Shown one piece after another: positions 31,508 through 38,721 of a stretch of DNA of 52,620 bases. The stretch covers positions 1 to 52,620 of the forward strand of contig JAFWRQ010000034.1 in NCBI GenBank assembly GCA_017519865.1, in the 5' to 3' direction. Position numbers and translations under genes: made by a program. Within the stretch, counting starts at the first letter, position 1, and the number at the start of each line of letters is the position of its first letter. Source of the DNA: Bacteroidales bacterium (lineage in GTDB: Bacteria > Bacteroidota > Bacteroidia > Bacteroidales > UBA932). A model generated the notes under the pieces. It did not search any database. It was not told the DNA's origin and saw only the letters and a program-made list of their open reading frames with translations.

Positions 31508-32932
31508 TTATGTTGTTTGTATCATGTTTTTCATCCATTTCTGTCCGCTGATGCGCCAGATGAAGAGCAGGCCCCTGACATTCAGTTCCACGCACATGGC
31601 GATCCAGTACCCGACCAGCCCGTAGACGCGGGTCAGGAAGATGGCGGGGATAATGCGCACGAACCACATACTGCCGAGGTTGAGCATGCTCGGAACGGCG
31701 GTGTCGCCGGCGCCGACGCATGCGCCGTAGGCCACGATCGAGGCGGCGTAGCCGGCTTCGGCGAAGGCCTCGATGCGCAGCACGCGCGCGCCCAGGGCGA
31801 CCACTTCAGGGTCGACGCTCAGCAGCGACATTATCTGCGGGGCTATGAAGTACATCACTACCGCCAGCGCCGACATCATGCCGACGCCCAGTACGAGGGT
31901 GATGCGCGAGAAACTGCGCACCAGGTCGCGGCGCTTCGCTCCAAGGCTCTGCCCGACCAGCGTGGTGGCGGCGTCGCCCATACCGTACCCGGGCATATAG
32001 CAGAAGCTCTCGGCGGTGATGGCGAAGGAATTGGCGGCGATGGCTATAGGACCGAGCGGCGCGACTATGACCGTGCTGGCGATGTGCGCACCGCGCATTA
32101 TTACGTTCTGCACCCACATCGGCCCGGTGATGCCGAAGGCATTGCTGAGGCAGAGGGCGGTGGGCTTGAAAGAACCCCGCTCGCGGACTATGGCCAGCTC
32201 CTTCGAGCGAAATAGCAGGAAGTACAGGAGAGCGATGGCGGTGATGAGTTCGGCAAGGCCGGTTCCAAGTGCCGCTCCGCGTACTCCCATTCCCGCTCCG
32301 GGCATCGTGAACTCCGTCCCAAACAGGCTGATTTCCCGTGTCGGGAAGATGAGCAGGAAGTTGAAGACGATGTCCAGGACACACATCATAATATTCAGCA
32401 AACTAGGCGTTTTCGTGTCGCCGCTGCAGGACAGCATCGTGCTTCCGAAAAAGCTCAGTTGCATGGCGGGAAGGAACCTGACATAGGTCAGGAAATAGGC
32501 CGACGCATCGTCAGTGATGTCAGCGCTGCCGCCCAGCCAGCGGGGGAGCGGGTCGGCGATGGCCTGCCCTGCGAGCGACAGGAACAGGCTGAAGATTATC
32601 ACGCTGGTCAGGCCCTGCCGGAGAACCTTGCGGGCTCCTTCGAAATCGTTGGAGCCGATAAGGTGTGCCACCTGCACGGAGAATCCTTGCGAGGCGGCCA
32701 TCGCGAAGCCCATGAATATCCAGGTGGTGGTGGAGACGAGGCCGATAGATGCCGACGGCCCGGCCCCCAGGCTGCCGACCATCGACGCATCGATGAACTG
32801 CAGCAGGACCGAGGCGAGTTGCGCGAGGATGGCCGGGCCGCACAGCAGCAGCGTCAGCCTGACCTGCTGTCCAAGCAGGAGCGGCTGTCCGTTCCGTATC
32901 TTTTCCAGCAATATGTCCTTGCTCTCCGCCAT
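31508..32932 (-). CDS. MATE-family multidrug/metabolite efflux transporter
   Basis: This 474-residue inner-membrane protein has twelve predicted hydrophobic segments in two related halves. The first half opens LTLLLCGPAILAQLASVLLQFIDASMVGSLGAGPSASIGL and the second carries GDAATTLVGQSLGAKRRD, both typical of MATE antiporters driven by sodium or protons. It is the first gene of the operon with DUF3737 and patB. The -7 element lies just upstream of the start codon, suggesting a near-leaderless transcript. The exported compound is unknown, and the linkage to a C-S lyase hints at a sulfur compound or amino-acid derivative only as conjecture. Confidence 0.92.
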   Translation of the reverse strand: MAESKDILLEKIRNGQPLLLGQQVRLTLLLCGPAILAQLASVLLQFIDASMVGSLGAGPSASIGLVSTTTWIFMGFAMAASQGFSVQVAHLIGSNDFEGARKVLRQGLTSVIIFSLFLSLAGQAIADPLPRWLGGSADITDDASAYFLTYVRFLPAMQLSFFGSTMLSCSGDTKTPSLLNIMMCVLDIVFNFLLIFPTREISLFGTEFTMPGAGMGVRGAALGTGLAELITAIALLYFLLFRSKELAIVRERGSFKPTALCLSNAFGITGPMWVQNVIMRGAHIASTVIVAPLGPIAIAANSFAITAESFCYMPGYGMGDAATTLVGQSLGAKRRDLVRSFSRITLVLGVGMMSALAVVMYFIAPQIMSLLSVDPEVVALGARVLRIEAFAEAGYAASIVAYGACVGAGDTAVPSMLNLGSMWFVRIIPAIFLTRVYGLVGYWIAMCVELNVRGLLFIWRISGQKWMKNMIQTT

Positions 32933-32939
32933 AATTAGA

Positions 32940-32947
32940 CAAAGATA
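32940..32947 (-). promoter_or_regulatory. -7 element of the MATE-DUF3737-patB operon
   Basis: Read on the minus strand this is TATCTTTG, a full match to TAnnTTTG, with only seven bases between it and the MATE start codon. Transcription would start close to the ATG. Confidence 0.65.
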
Positions 32948-33016
32948 CGAAAAAGAACCGTGACGCGAAAACTGAATATCACGGATATGTGTTTCGATTG
33001 CCCTCGCTCCCCGAAC

Positions 33017-34903
33017 CTATCGCTGCGGACGCAGGAGGATACAGGCGCCGCCGCCGGGAGCGAGGCGTACGGAGAGCACGGCGGCTGAGGTTACGACTGT
33101 GTCGTATGAAGCGCAGGTCTCGCGGTTGGTGCGGTAGTCGGTATCCTCGGCGTCGGTGTTGACCGCTGCCGCCCAGGAGCCCTTCGGGAGGAAGGAGAGC
33201 GGGATGTCGAGCGTTCGGGCGTCCTCATCCGTGGCGGCTGCCACCAGGAAGTCGCCGTCGGCGTTCTGCCGCATCATCACTATGTATTCTCCTATCCTGC
33301 CGTCCAGGGTGATGCTCTCCTTCCAGGGCTGTTTCTCGGCCGAGAGGAACTCCAGCAGGCGGGGATATTTGCGATAATACTCGGGGATGTCCGGGATGAC
33401 CGTGGCGCCGGACCATGTGATGAGGGTGCGTGCAATCTCCGCCGTGGCCGTCGAGGGCACTTCCTGGTTATTGTCCTTGCGAGTGGTGCGCCCCTGATGC
33501 AGTTCCATGAAGCCGTTGTTCATGTCCACGGGTCCAGCAACCATGTTTACGAAAACGGAGGTCACGAAGGTCTTGGGATAGAAGATCTGGCGCCCGTCCA
33601 GTTGGGCCTTGCAATACTCGCGCGTCACGGCGTTTGGCCAGGTTCGCATCTGCCCGAAGGGATGGACGGGGTAGTCGTGGTAGTCCACCATAAGGTGGTG
33701 TTTCGCGCATAAAGCGGTGATATTCTGGGTCTTGCGGTTCTTCTCCTGCGGCGTGCCGTTCATGAAGCCGTATTTCACGCCTGAGGCGCCCCACTGCTCG
33801 TATTGGGCGAGGGTCTCCTCGATCGGATAGTTCGTGCCGGCGACGTCGTTGAGGTACAGCCATACGCCCACCCCCTTGTCGCGGCCGTAGCGGATTATGC
33901 GCTGGACGTCCCGTGCCTTGTCGCCCTTGGTGGGGTCGGAATCCTTGGCGAATTCGGGACCGTACCAGTTGGCGTCGAGCACGAGGTGGCTGAACCCCTG
34001 CTCCGCGGCGAAGTCGATCATGCGCGTCCAGGAGTCGTAGTTCATCCCATAGTGGTAGCCGTCCCATACGGCGCCGTCTATGCGCCAGTCCCACAGGGCG
34101 ACGCCCGGTTTCACCCAACCGAAGTCGCCTTCCGGTTCGGGATTGAGCAGTTCGAGAAGGTGTGAGTCCACCAGGCCGCCGGGGGTGTCGGAGCACATTA
34201 TTACCCGCCATGCTGATGTGTAAGTGCCTTGAGTCTCAATAGGTTCCGGAATGATGGACAGGGTTTTGGAACCCTTTTCGGAACTGAGCCGCATTGGCCA
34301 GCCGTCAGGGCTGAGAGCGGCCTCGTGTACGGCCAGGTACAGGCCGTCATTCACCTGCACAGTCATCAGGGGAAGACGCTCGCCGTCGGCATCGGACAGT
34401 TTCTCCGGGCCGATGTTGTGTCTCTCGCCATTGTAGTACCAGGCGGTGTAGTCACCCGCGAAAGCGAAGTCGGTGGTCTCGTAGAAAGTGCCCCGGGCCT
34501 GGCGCGAAGCGCGGAAGGCCACGCCCTCGTCATACACCCTGACTTCGATCGTGGCGGGGGAGTCCCCGTCCAGGCGGAACGTGCGGGCGTTGTAACGGTC
34601 CGGCACGACGGAGCGCTTGCCCCAGAGGGGGCGCCACTCCGTGCGGACCTTCTTCAGCCCGCCCGTCTTCTTCAGCGACGTGTAGGCCGGGGCGGCGCCG
34701 GGCTCGGCGGCGAAGCCCGTCACGGACGGGCCGACGACCGTCGTGCCGCCCGTCCTGACGGCGTAGACCGGTCTTCCCGAAGCGTCCAGCGACAGGGAGA
34801 AGACCGTTTTCCCGTCGGGGGATTTGACATCGTATCCGCGTGCCCCTGCCGCCAGGCAGAGGCCCAGCAACGCCGCCATGGCCGTTATCCTTCGTAGATT
34901 CAT
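33017..34903 (-). CDS. GH97 alpha-glycosidase (SusB-like)
   Basis: This 628-residue exported glycosidase has a signal peptide ending near GARG. The N-terminal super-beta-sandwich begins YDVKSPDGKTVFSLSLDASGRPVYAV, and the central barrel contains VLDANWYGPEF, GVWLYLNDVAG, VKYGFMNG and MVDYHDYPVHPFG, as in GH97 enzymes. It would hydrolyse alpha-glucosides or alpha-galactosides. GH97 contains both inverting (SusB) and retaining members, and which applies here was not resolved. The frame is open back to 35107, but that extension is palindromic repeat sequence read as protein, so ATG 34903 ahead of the signal peptide is chosen. It is flanked by repeats upstream and appears to be a single-gene transcript. 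Confidence 0.9.
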   Translation of the reverse strand: MNLRRITAMAALLGLCLAAGARGYDVKSPDGKTVFSLSLDASGRPVYAVRTGGTTVVGPSVTGFAAEPGAAPAYTSLKKTGGLKKVRTEWRPLWGKRSVVPDRYNARTFRLDGDSPATIEVRVYDEGVAFRASRQARGTFYETTDFAFAGDYTAWYYNGERHNIGPEKLSDADGERLPLMTVQVNDGLYLAVHEAALSPDGWPMRLSSEKGSKTLSIIPEPIETQGTYTSAWRVIMCSDTPGGLVDSHLLELLNPEPEGDFGWVKPGVALWDWRIDGAVWDGYHYGMNYDSWTRMIDFAAEQGFSHLVLDANWYGPEFAKDSDPTKGDKARDVQRIIRYGRDKGVGVWLYLNDVAGTNYPIEETLAQYEQWGASGVKYGFMNGTPQEKNRKTQNITALCAKHHLMVDYHDYPVHPFGQMRTWPNAVTREYCKAQLDGRQIFYPKTFVTSVFVNMVAGPVDMNNGFMELHQGRTTRKDNNQEVPSTATAEIARTLITWSGATVIPDIPEYYRKYPRLLEFLSAEKQPWKESITLDGRIGEYIVMMRQNADGDFLVAAATDEDARTLDIPLSFLPKGSWAAAVNTDAEDTDYRTNRETCASYDTVVTSAAVLSVRLAPGGGACILLRPQR

Positions 34904-34978
34904 CTTACTTCTGTTTTTTCCGTCCCAATTTACGGAAAAAATCCGAGCTTGCCCGAAGGTAGTGCCCGAAACCACGAC

Positions 34979-35001
34979 ATCCTTCGGGAAATGCCCGAAG
35001 G
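34979..35001. repeat. CCTTCGG-family palindrome, copy near hsp20
   Basis: CCTTCGGG (34981-34988) and CCCGAAGG (34994-35001) enclose AAATG. A further GCCCGAAGG half unit lies 5' at 34951-34959. It is directly followed by ACCCTGCGGG-family units, placing two families in one composite block. Confidence 0.8.
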
Positions 35002-35020
35002 CAGCGCCCGAAAACGCCCC

Positions 35021-35117
35021 ACCCTGCGGGCAAAAACCCGCAGGGTGCGGCAAAAAATGCGGTACCCTGCGGGTAAATGCCCGCAGGGTACCCTCAAAAA
35101 CGGCCAACCCTGCGGGT
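35021..35117. repeat. ACCCTGCGGG-family palindromes abutting the hsp20 stop
   Basis: Complete units lie at 35021-35046 (loop CAAAAA) and 35064-35089 (loop TAAATG), and a half unit ACCCTGCGGGT at 35107-35117 touches the hsp20 stop codon at 35118-35120. All are downstream of hsp20 on the minus strand and could form 3'-end hairpins of its transcript. Confidence 0.88.
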
Positions 35118-35549
35118 TTAGCCGATCTCGATCTGGCGGCTGGCCGGGGTCTTGACGGTCACTTCCTTCTTCGGGAGGGTGATCTTGAGGACTCCGTCGA
35201 CCATGGCGGCGCCGATGCCTTCGGCTTCGACCTCGTCAGGGATGATGAAGGCCTGCTTGAACGACGCGTAAGAAAACTCGCGGCGCAGGTAATTCTTCTT
35301 CTCGTGCTTGTCCTCGTTCTTCTTTTCTAAGGCGATGACGAGCTCGTTGTCATTTTCGAGGCGGACCTTGAAGTCTTCCTTGCTCATGCCGGGAGCGGCG
35401 ACCTCGATCTGGTAATCCTTTTCGTTCTCGATGATGTTGACGGCCGGTGAAGCGAACTGCTTCGCGGGCGTGTAGCCCATGAAATCGTCATCGAAAATGT
35501 CGTTGAAAATGCTGGGCAGCCAATACTGGTTTCTTCTTGCGGGTAACAT
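35118..35549 (-). CDS. hsp20: Small heat-shock protein, Hsp20/alpha-crystallin
   Basis: This 143-residue ATP-independent chaperone binds unfolding proteins. The alpha-crystallin domain begins near SPAVNIIENEKDYQIEVAAPGMSKEDFKVRLENDNELVIALEKK, followed by YLRREFSYASFKQAFIIPDEVEAEGIGAAMVDGVLKITLPKKE with the conserved GVLxITLPK end. A short C-terminal tail (ASRQIEIG) supplies the IxI-like oligomerisation motif. The promoter region is distinctive: a sigma-54-type site at 35624-35641 and three TGAC-N5-GTCA palindromes upstream. The stop codon abuts a palindromic repeat. Confidence 0.95.
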   Translation of the reverse strand: MLPARRNQYWLPSIFNDIFDDDFMGYTPAKQFASPAVNIIENEKDYQIEVAAPGMSKEDFKVRLENDNELVIALEKKNEDKHEKKNYLRREFSYASFKQAFIIPDEVEAEGIGAAMVDGVLKITLPKKEVTVKTPASRQIEIG

Positions 35550-35623
35550 AACTTAAATCTCCTATTTTTAATGTTTCACAATCTTTCTGTCTCCCGTCAT
35601 CATGGCGGGTTCGACTGGAAGGA

Positions 35624-35641
35624 TTGCAAACAGGGGACCAA
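35624..35641 (-). promoter_or_regulatory. Sigma-54-type promoter of hsp20
   Basis: Read on the minus strand the site is TTGGTCCCCTGTTTGCAA. It has the GG and GC dinucleotides separated by exactly 10 bases, as in the -24/-12 consensus (TGGCAC-N5-TTGC). The predicted start is near 35613, leaving a leader of about 65 bases before the ATG at 35549. No TAnnTTTG element was found in this gap. Confidence 0.65.
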
Positions 35642-35673
35642 TGCCGGAAAAGGCCAAATTGGCATGAAATAAC

Positions 35674-35728
35674 TGACAAATTGTCACTAATCACCTGACA
35701 ATCAGTCATTTATGCTGACAAAAAGTCA
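35674..35728. promoter_or_regulatory. Three TGAC-N5-GTCA palindromes upstream of hsp20
   Basis: TGACAAATTGTCA (35674-35686), TGACAATCAGTCA (35696-35708) and TGACAAAAAGTCA (35716-35728) have centres 22 and 20 bases apart, about two helical turns. They lie roughly 60-115 bases upstream of the predicted sigma-54 start, the usual place for an enhancer-binding activator. Confidence 0.75.
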
Positions 35729-35735
35729 GTCGCTC

Positions 35736-36395
35736 TCAATACTTGATGGACTCGAGGAAGAGGCGGCGGCGGAGTTCCGGGTCGATGTCGAGACTGATGA
35801 TGCGCTCGTCCTTGGGTATGCCGTCGTCCAGCCGGCAGATGTGCAGGGTGCTAATCTCCGAGAGGAACAGGGTATTATAGTGACGCTGGCATCCGCGCTG
35901 GAGCGAGCGCACGTAGCGCAGGGTCTTGAGGACGTCGAAGTCGCTGAGGTTATCCTTGCAGAAAACATAGAGGCCGAAGCGTTGGAAGTCGCCGTAGAAC
36001 CCTCCCGTGACCTTGGCGACCTTGCTTTTGAGTATGCGTTCCAATGGGAGGGCCATGGACCAGTATTCGTATTCCTTAACACCTATGTAATCGCCATTGT
36101 CCAAGCCATATCCGTAACCTGAGTTGATGATCTGCTCCAAGTCCTCGAGATTGTGGAGGTCCTCGCTGGTGGCGACGACGCCGGCCATCTCCTTGAGCAG
36201 ATGGCGGGCAGCGTCCTTGCTCTGCTCCATGGCGCGGGTGACCTCGATGCCGACCTCGTGGGTGTCGCCCGGGCTCTGAAGGTCCGGACGGTCGCTGTTG
36301 ACGAGCCCGGCGAAGCTGCCGCCCAGCAGCTCCGTGAGGCAGAGCTGGGCATAGCGTTCGAAGAAGCAGGTGTCGTATTTGCGGTAGGCGGCCAT
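35736..36395 (-). CDS. Hypothetical protein, possible nuclease-like fold
   Basis: This 219-residue protein has no signal peptide or membrane segment. I do not recognise a named family with certainty. Residues of about 30-55 (SDRPDLQSPGDTHEVGIEVTRAM) have the spacing of a PD-(D/E)XK-type active site, an acidic residue followed by a beta-strand ending in E-x-T, but a lysine in the expected place is not obvious, so this is speculative. The C-terminal third carries ISTLHICRLDDGIPKDERIISLDIDPELRRRLF. ATG 36395 is chosen over an upstream GTG at 36413 because the -7 element at 36413-36420 overlaps the GTG. It is divergent from the fRMsr gene and ends just before the hsp20 regulatory palindromes. Confidence 0.6.
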   Translation of the reverse strand: MAAYRKYDTCFFERYAQLCLTELLGGSFAGLVNSDRPDLQSPGDTHEVGIEVTRAMEQSKDAARHLLKEMAGVVATSEDLHNLEDLEQIINSGYGYGLDNGDYIGVKEYEYWSMALPLERILKSKVAKVTGGFYGDFQRFGLYVFCKDNLSDFDVLKTLRYVRSLQRGCQRHYNTLFLSEISTLHICRLDDGIPKDERIISLDIDPELRRRLFLESIKY

Positions 36396-36412
36396 GGCAC
36401 GTGTCACTGACA

Positions 36413-36420
36413 CAAATATA
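36413..36420 (-). promoter_or_regulatory. -7 element of the hypothetical gene at 35.7 kb
   Basis: Read on the minus strand this is TATATTTG, matching TAnnTTTG, 17 bases before the ATG at 36395. Confidence 0.6.
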
Positions 36421-36441
36421 ATTGTTTTTCAGCAGAAAGAT

Positions 36442-36909
36442 ATGTATTTTTACGATGTTATGATTGACAAGGAAGCTTTATACAAGGAGGTCCTTCCGCA
36501 GGCGGTATCCCTGCTGGAGGATGAGACTGACGAGGTGGCCTGCATGGCCAACCTCGCGGCGCTGCTGCACAGCGCCTTCGGTTTCTGGTGGACTGGGTTC
36601 TACCGGGTTGTCGGCGACGAACTGGTCCTGGGCCCCTTCCAGGGCCCCGTGGCCTGTATACACATCCCGTACGGCAGGGGAGTCTGCGGCACGGCCTGGC
36701 AGCGCGGAGCGACAGTGGTCGTGCCGGACGTCGAGCAGTTCCCTGGCCACATCGCCTGCAGTTCGGAGAGCCGCAGCGAGATCGTGGTCCCGGTATGGCG
36801 CGACGGGCGCGTCTGCGCCGTGCTGGACATCGACAGCCGCGAACTCGCGACCTTCGACGAAATAGACGGCAAGTACTTGGAAACCATCCTGGAGAAAGTC
36901 TTCAAATGA
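36442..36909 (+). CDS. msrC: Free methionine-(R)-sulfoxide reductase, GAF domain
   Basis: This 155-residue cytosolic single-GAF protein reduces free methionine-R-sulfoxide using thioredoxin. The three catalytic cysteines are present at 72 (VACIHIPYGRG), 82 (GVCGTAWQRG) and 106 (FPGHIACSSESRSEIVVP). Their spacing of 10 and 24 residues equals that of E. coli fRMsr (84, 94, 118). Start choice is uncertain: ATG 36442 (MYFYDVMIDK) or ATG 36460 (MIDKEALYK), while the longest frame begins at 36394 inside the divergent promoter. The stop overlaps the start of the fucosidase in ATGA, so translation of the two is coupled. Confidence 0.9.
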   Translation: MYFYDVMIDKEALYKEVLPQAVSLLEDETDEVACMANLAALLHSAFGFWWTGFYRVVGDELVLGPFQGPVACIHIPYGRGVCGTAWQRGATVVVPDVEQFPGHIACSSESRSEIVVPVWRDGRVCAVLDIDSRELATFDEIDGKYLETILEKVFK

Positions 36910-38234
36910 AAGCATATAAAATCCTCCTTATTACTGTATTGGCTGTGGTTTCAGTATCTTCAAAGGCACAGTCTTCGTATACCCCTTCTCCCGAAAACCT
37001 CGCCGCCCGCGAGGCTTTCTCTTCCGACCGTTTCGGCATCTTCATCCACTGGGGCATCTACTCGATGCTCGGACAGGGAGAATGGGCCATGCAGCTCCAG
37101 AATCTCAACTATAAGGAGTATGCCCGGCTTGCGGATGGCTTCTATCCGTCGCGCTTTGATGCCCGGGAATGGGTCCGCGCCATCAAGGCCTCCGGAGCAC
37201 GGTACATCACCATCACCTCGCGTCATCACGACGGCTTCTCTATGTTCCGCAGTGCGGCCAGCCCTTACAACGTCGTGGACGCGACCCCCTTCGGGCGTGA
37301 CGTCATCGGCGAGCTGGCCGAAGCCTGCCGCGAGGAGGGCATCCGCCTGCATTTCTACTATTCGCACCTTGACTGGGGCCGCACCGACTACTGGCCGCGC
37401 GGCCGCACGGGCCGCGGGACCGGCCGTCCCGACGGCACCGACGGCGACTGGCGGCACTATCTCGACTTCATAAACGCCCAGCTCACCGAACTCCTGACCC
37501 AGTACGGCCCGATTGGAGCCATCTGGTTCGACGGCCTCTGGGACATGGACGCCCGTCCGCGCGACGAGCAGCCCGCCATCTGGAACCTCGACGAGCAGTA
37601 TTCCCTCATCCACCGCCTGCAGCCCGGCTGCCTGGTAGGCAACAACCATCATATAGCCCCGTTCGCGGGCGAGGACATCCAGATCTTCGAGCGCGATCTT
37701 CCGGGCGAGAATGAAGCCGGCTATTCCGCCGGCCAGGAAGTCTCGCGCCTGCCTCTCGAGACCTGCCAGACAATGAACCGTTCATGGGGTTACGACATTA
37801 AGGACAAGGATTACAAGTCCGCCGAAGACCTGATCCGCTACCTGGTGCGGACCGCCGGCAAGGGAGCCAATCTCCTGCTCAACATAGGGCCGCGCCCCGA
37901 CGGCACGCTGCCGGAGGAGGCGCTCGAGCGCCTCGCCGCCATCGGCGCCTGGATGGACGTCTACGGCGAGACCATCTACGGCACCGAGGCCGGTTGCACC
38001 GGCGCCCGGGAGTGGGGCGTGAGCACGCAGAAAGGCGATGTGCTCTACCTCCACGTCCTGAATCCCGCGGATGTGCTGACCCTGGACCTGCCCCGGAAAA
38101 TAAAAAGCGCTGAGGCGTTCCCTTCCGGAAGCGCACTGCGCTTCGACCAGAAGAGGAACGCCCCAGCCTACATCTACCTGCCTCAGGCCCCCGAGGGGAC
38201 CGTCGACCAGGTCGTCAAGGTCACGCTCAAATAG
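36906..38234 (+). CDS. GH29 alpha-L-fucosidase, exported
   Basis: This 442-residue exported fucosidase has a signal peptide ending near SSKAQ at residue 21. GH29 landmarks are RFGIFIHWGIYSMLGQGEWAM at 42-62, ITSRHHDGFSMF at 103-114, and GAIWFDGLWDMD with expected nucleophile Asp209. It lacks the discoidin-like C-terminus of the first GH29 enzyme and has only a short beta domain after about residue 350. Translation is coupled to the free methionine sulfoxide reductase gene by an ATGA overlap, an unusual pairing of an oxidative-stress repair enzyme and a glycosidase. The longer open frame from 36588 is out-of-frame overlap with the reductase gene and was not used. Confidence 0.93.
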   Translation: MKAYKILLITVLAVVSVSSKAQSSYTPSPENLAAREAFSSDRFGIFIHWGIYSMLGQGEWAMQLQNLNYKEYARLADGFYPSRFDAREWVRAIKASGARYITITSRHHDGFSMFRSAASPYNVVDATPFGRDVIGELAEACREEGIRLHFYYSHLDWGRTDYWPRGRTGRGTGRPDGTDGDWRHYLDFINAQLTELLTQYGPIGAIWFDGLWDMDARPRDEQPAIWNLDEQYSLIHRLQPGCLVGNNHHIAPFAGEDIQIFERDLPGENEAGYSAGQEVSRLPLETCQTMNRSWGYDIKDKDYKSAEDLIRYLVRTAGKGANLLLNIGPRPDGTLPEEALERLAAIGAWMDVYGETIYGTEAGCTGAREWGVSTQKGDVLYLHVLNPADVLTLDLPRKIKSAEAFPSGSALRFDQKRNAPAYIYLPQAPEGTVDQVVKVTLK

Positions 38235-38249
38235 TTCAGCCTTCAGGGA

Positions 38250-38699
38250 TCAGCCGAGGAGGGAACGGACCACGGCGGAGATAGCCTTGCCGTCCGCGAG
38301 GCCGGCGAGGCGTTTGGTCGCGACCCCCATAACCTTACCCATATCCGAGGGAGCGGAAGCGCCGACCTCGGCGATGATCTCGCGGAGCTTCGCTTCGAGC
38401 TCCGCGGGGGAAAGCTGCTTCGGCAGGTATGCCGCGAGCACGTCCGCCTCGGCGAGCTCGTTGTCGGCGAGCTCCTGGCGGCCAGCGGCGACGTACTGCT
38501 CGGCAGCTTCCTTGCGCTGCTTGGCGAGTTTTTGGATGAGCTTCACGATGTCGCCGTCGGTGAGTTCGCCGCTGGCGCCTTCGGCTGTCTTGGCGAGGAG
38601 GATGGCGGACTTGACGGAGCGTACGGCGTTGAGCCGGACCTGGTCCTTGGCCTTCATTGCCTCCATGATATCCTTTTGGATCTGTTGTTCAAGTGTCAT
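38250..38699 (-). CDS. yqeY: GatB/YqeY domain protein
   Basis: This 149-residue cytosolic helical protein has the YqeY fold, related to the C-terminal domain of the amidotransferase subunit GatB. The whole-length pattern MTLEQQIQKDIMEAMKAKDQVRLNAVRSVKSAILLAK ... VLAAYLPKQLSPAELEAKLREII ... DMGKVMGVATKRLAGLADGKAIS matches the family, with typical length. Association with tRNA or tRNA-processing enzymes is suspected but not established. The ATG at 38699 gives the canonical N-terminus. It lies 22 bases after the GH8 gene and is probably the last gene of a pta-GH8-yqeY transcript. Confidence 0.93.
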   Translation of the reverse strand: MTLEQQIQKDIMEAMKAKDQVRLNAVRSVKSAILLAKTAEGASGELTDGDIVKLIQKLAKQRKEAAEQYVAAGRQELADNELAEADVLAAYLPKQLSPAELEAKLREIIAEVGASAPSDMGKVMGVATKRLAGLADGKAISAVVRSLLG

Positions 38700-38721
38700 G
38701 GCGTAACAGCTTTTGAAATAA

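Noticed and set aside
34904-35107. N-terminal extension of the GH97 enzyme
   Set aside because: The extension is repeat DNA read as protein, and a normal signal peptide starts at 34903.
35550-35613. RNA thermometer in the hsp20 leader
   Set aside because: Only a four-pair hairpin (CCCG/CGGG) can be drawn and it does not cover the start codon.
36588-36905. 106-residue extension of the second fucosidase
   Set aside because: It lies within the fRMsr gene in another frame, and the signal peptide begins at 36906.
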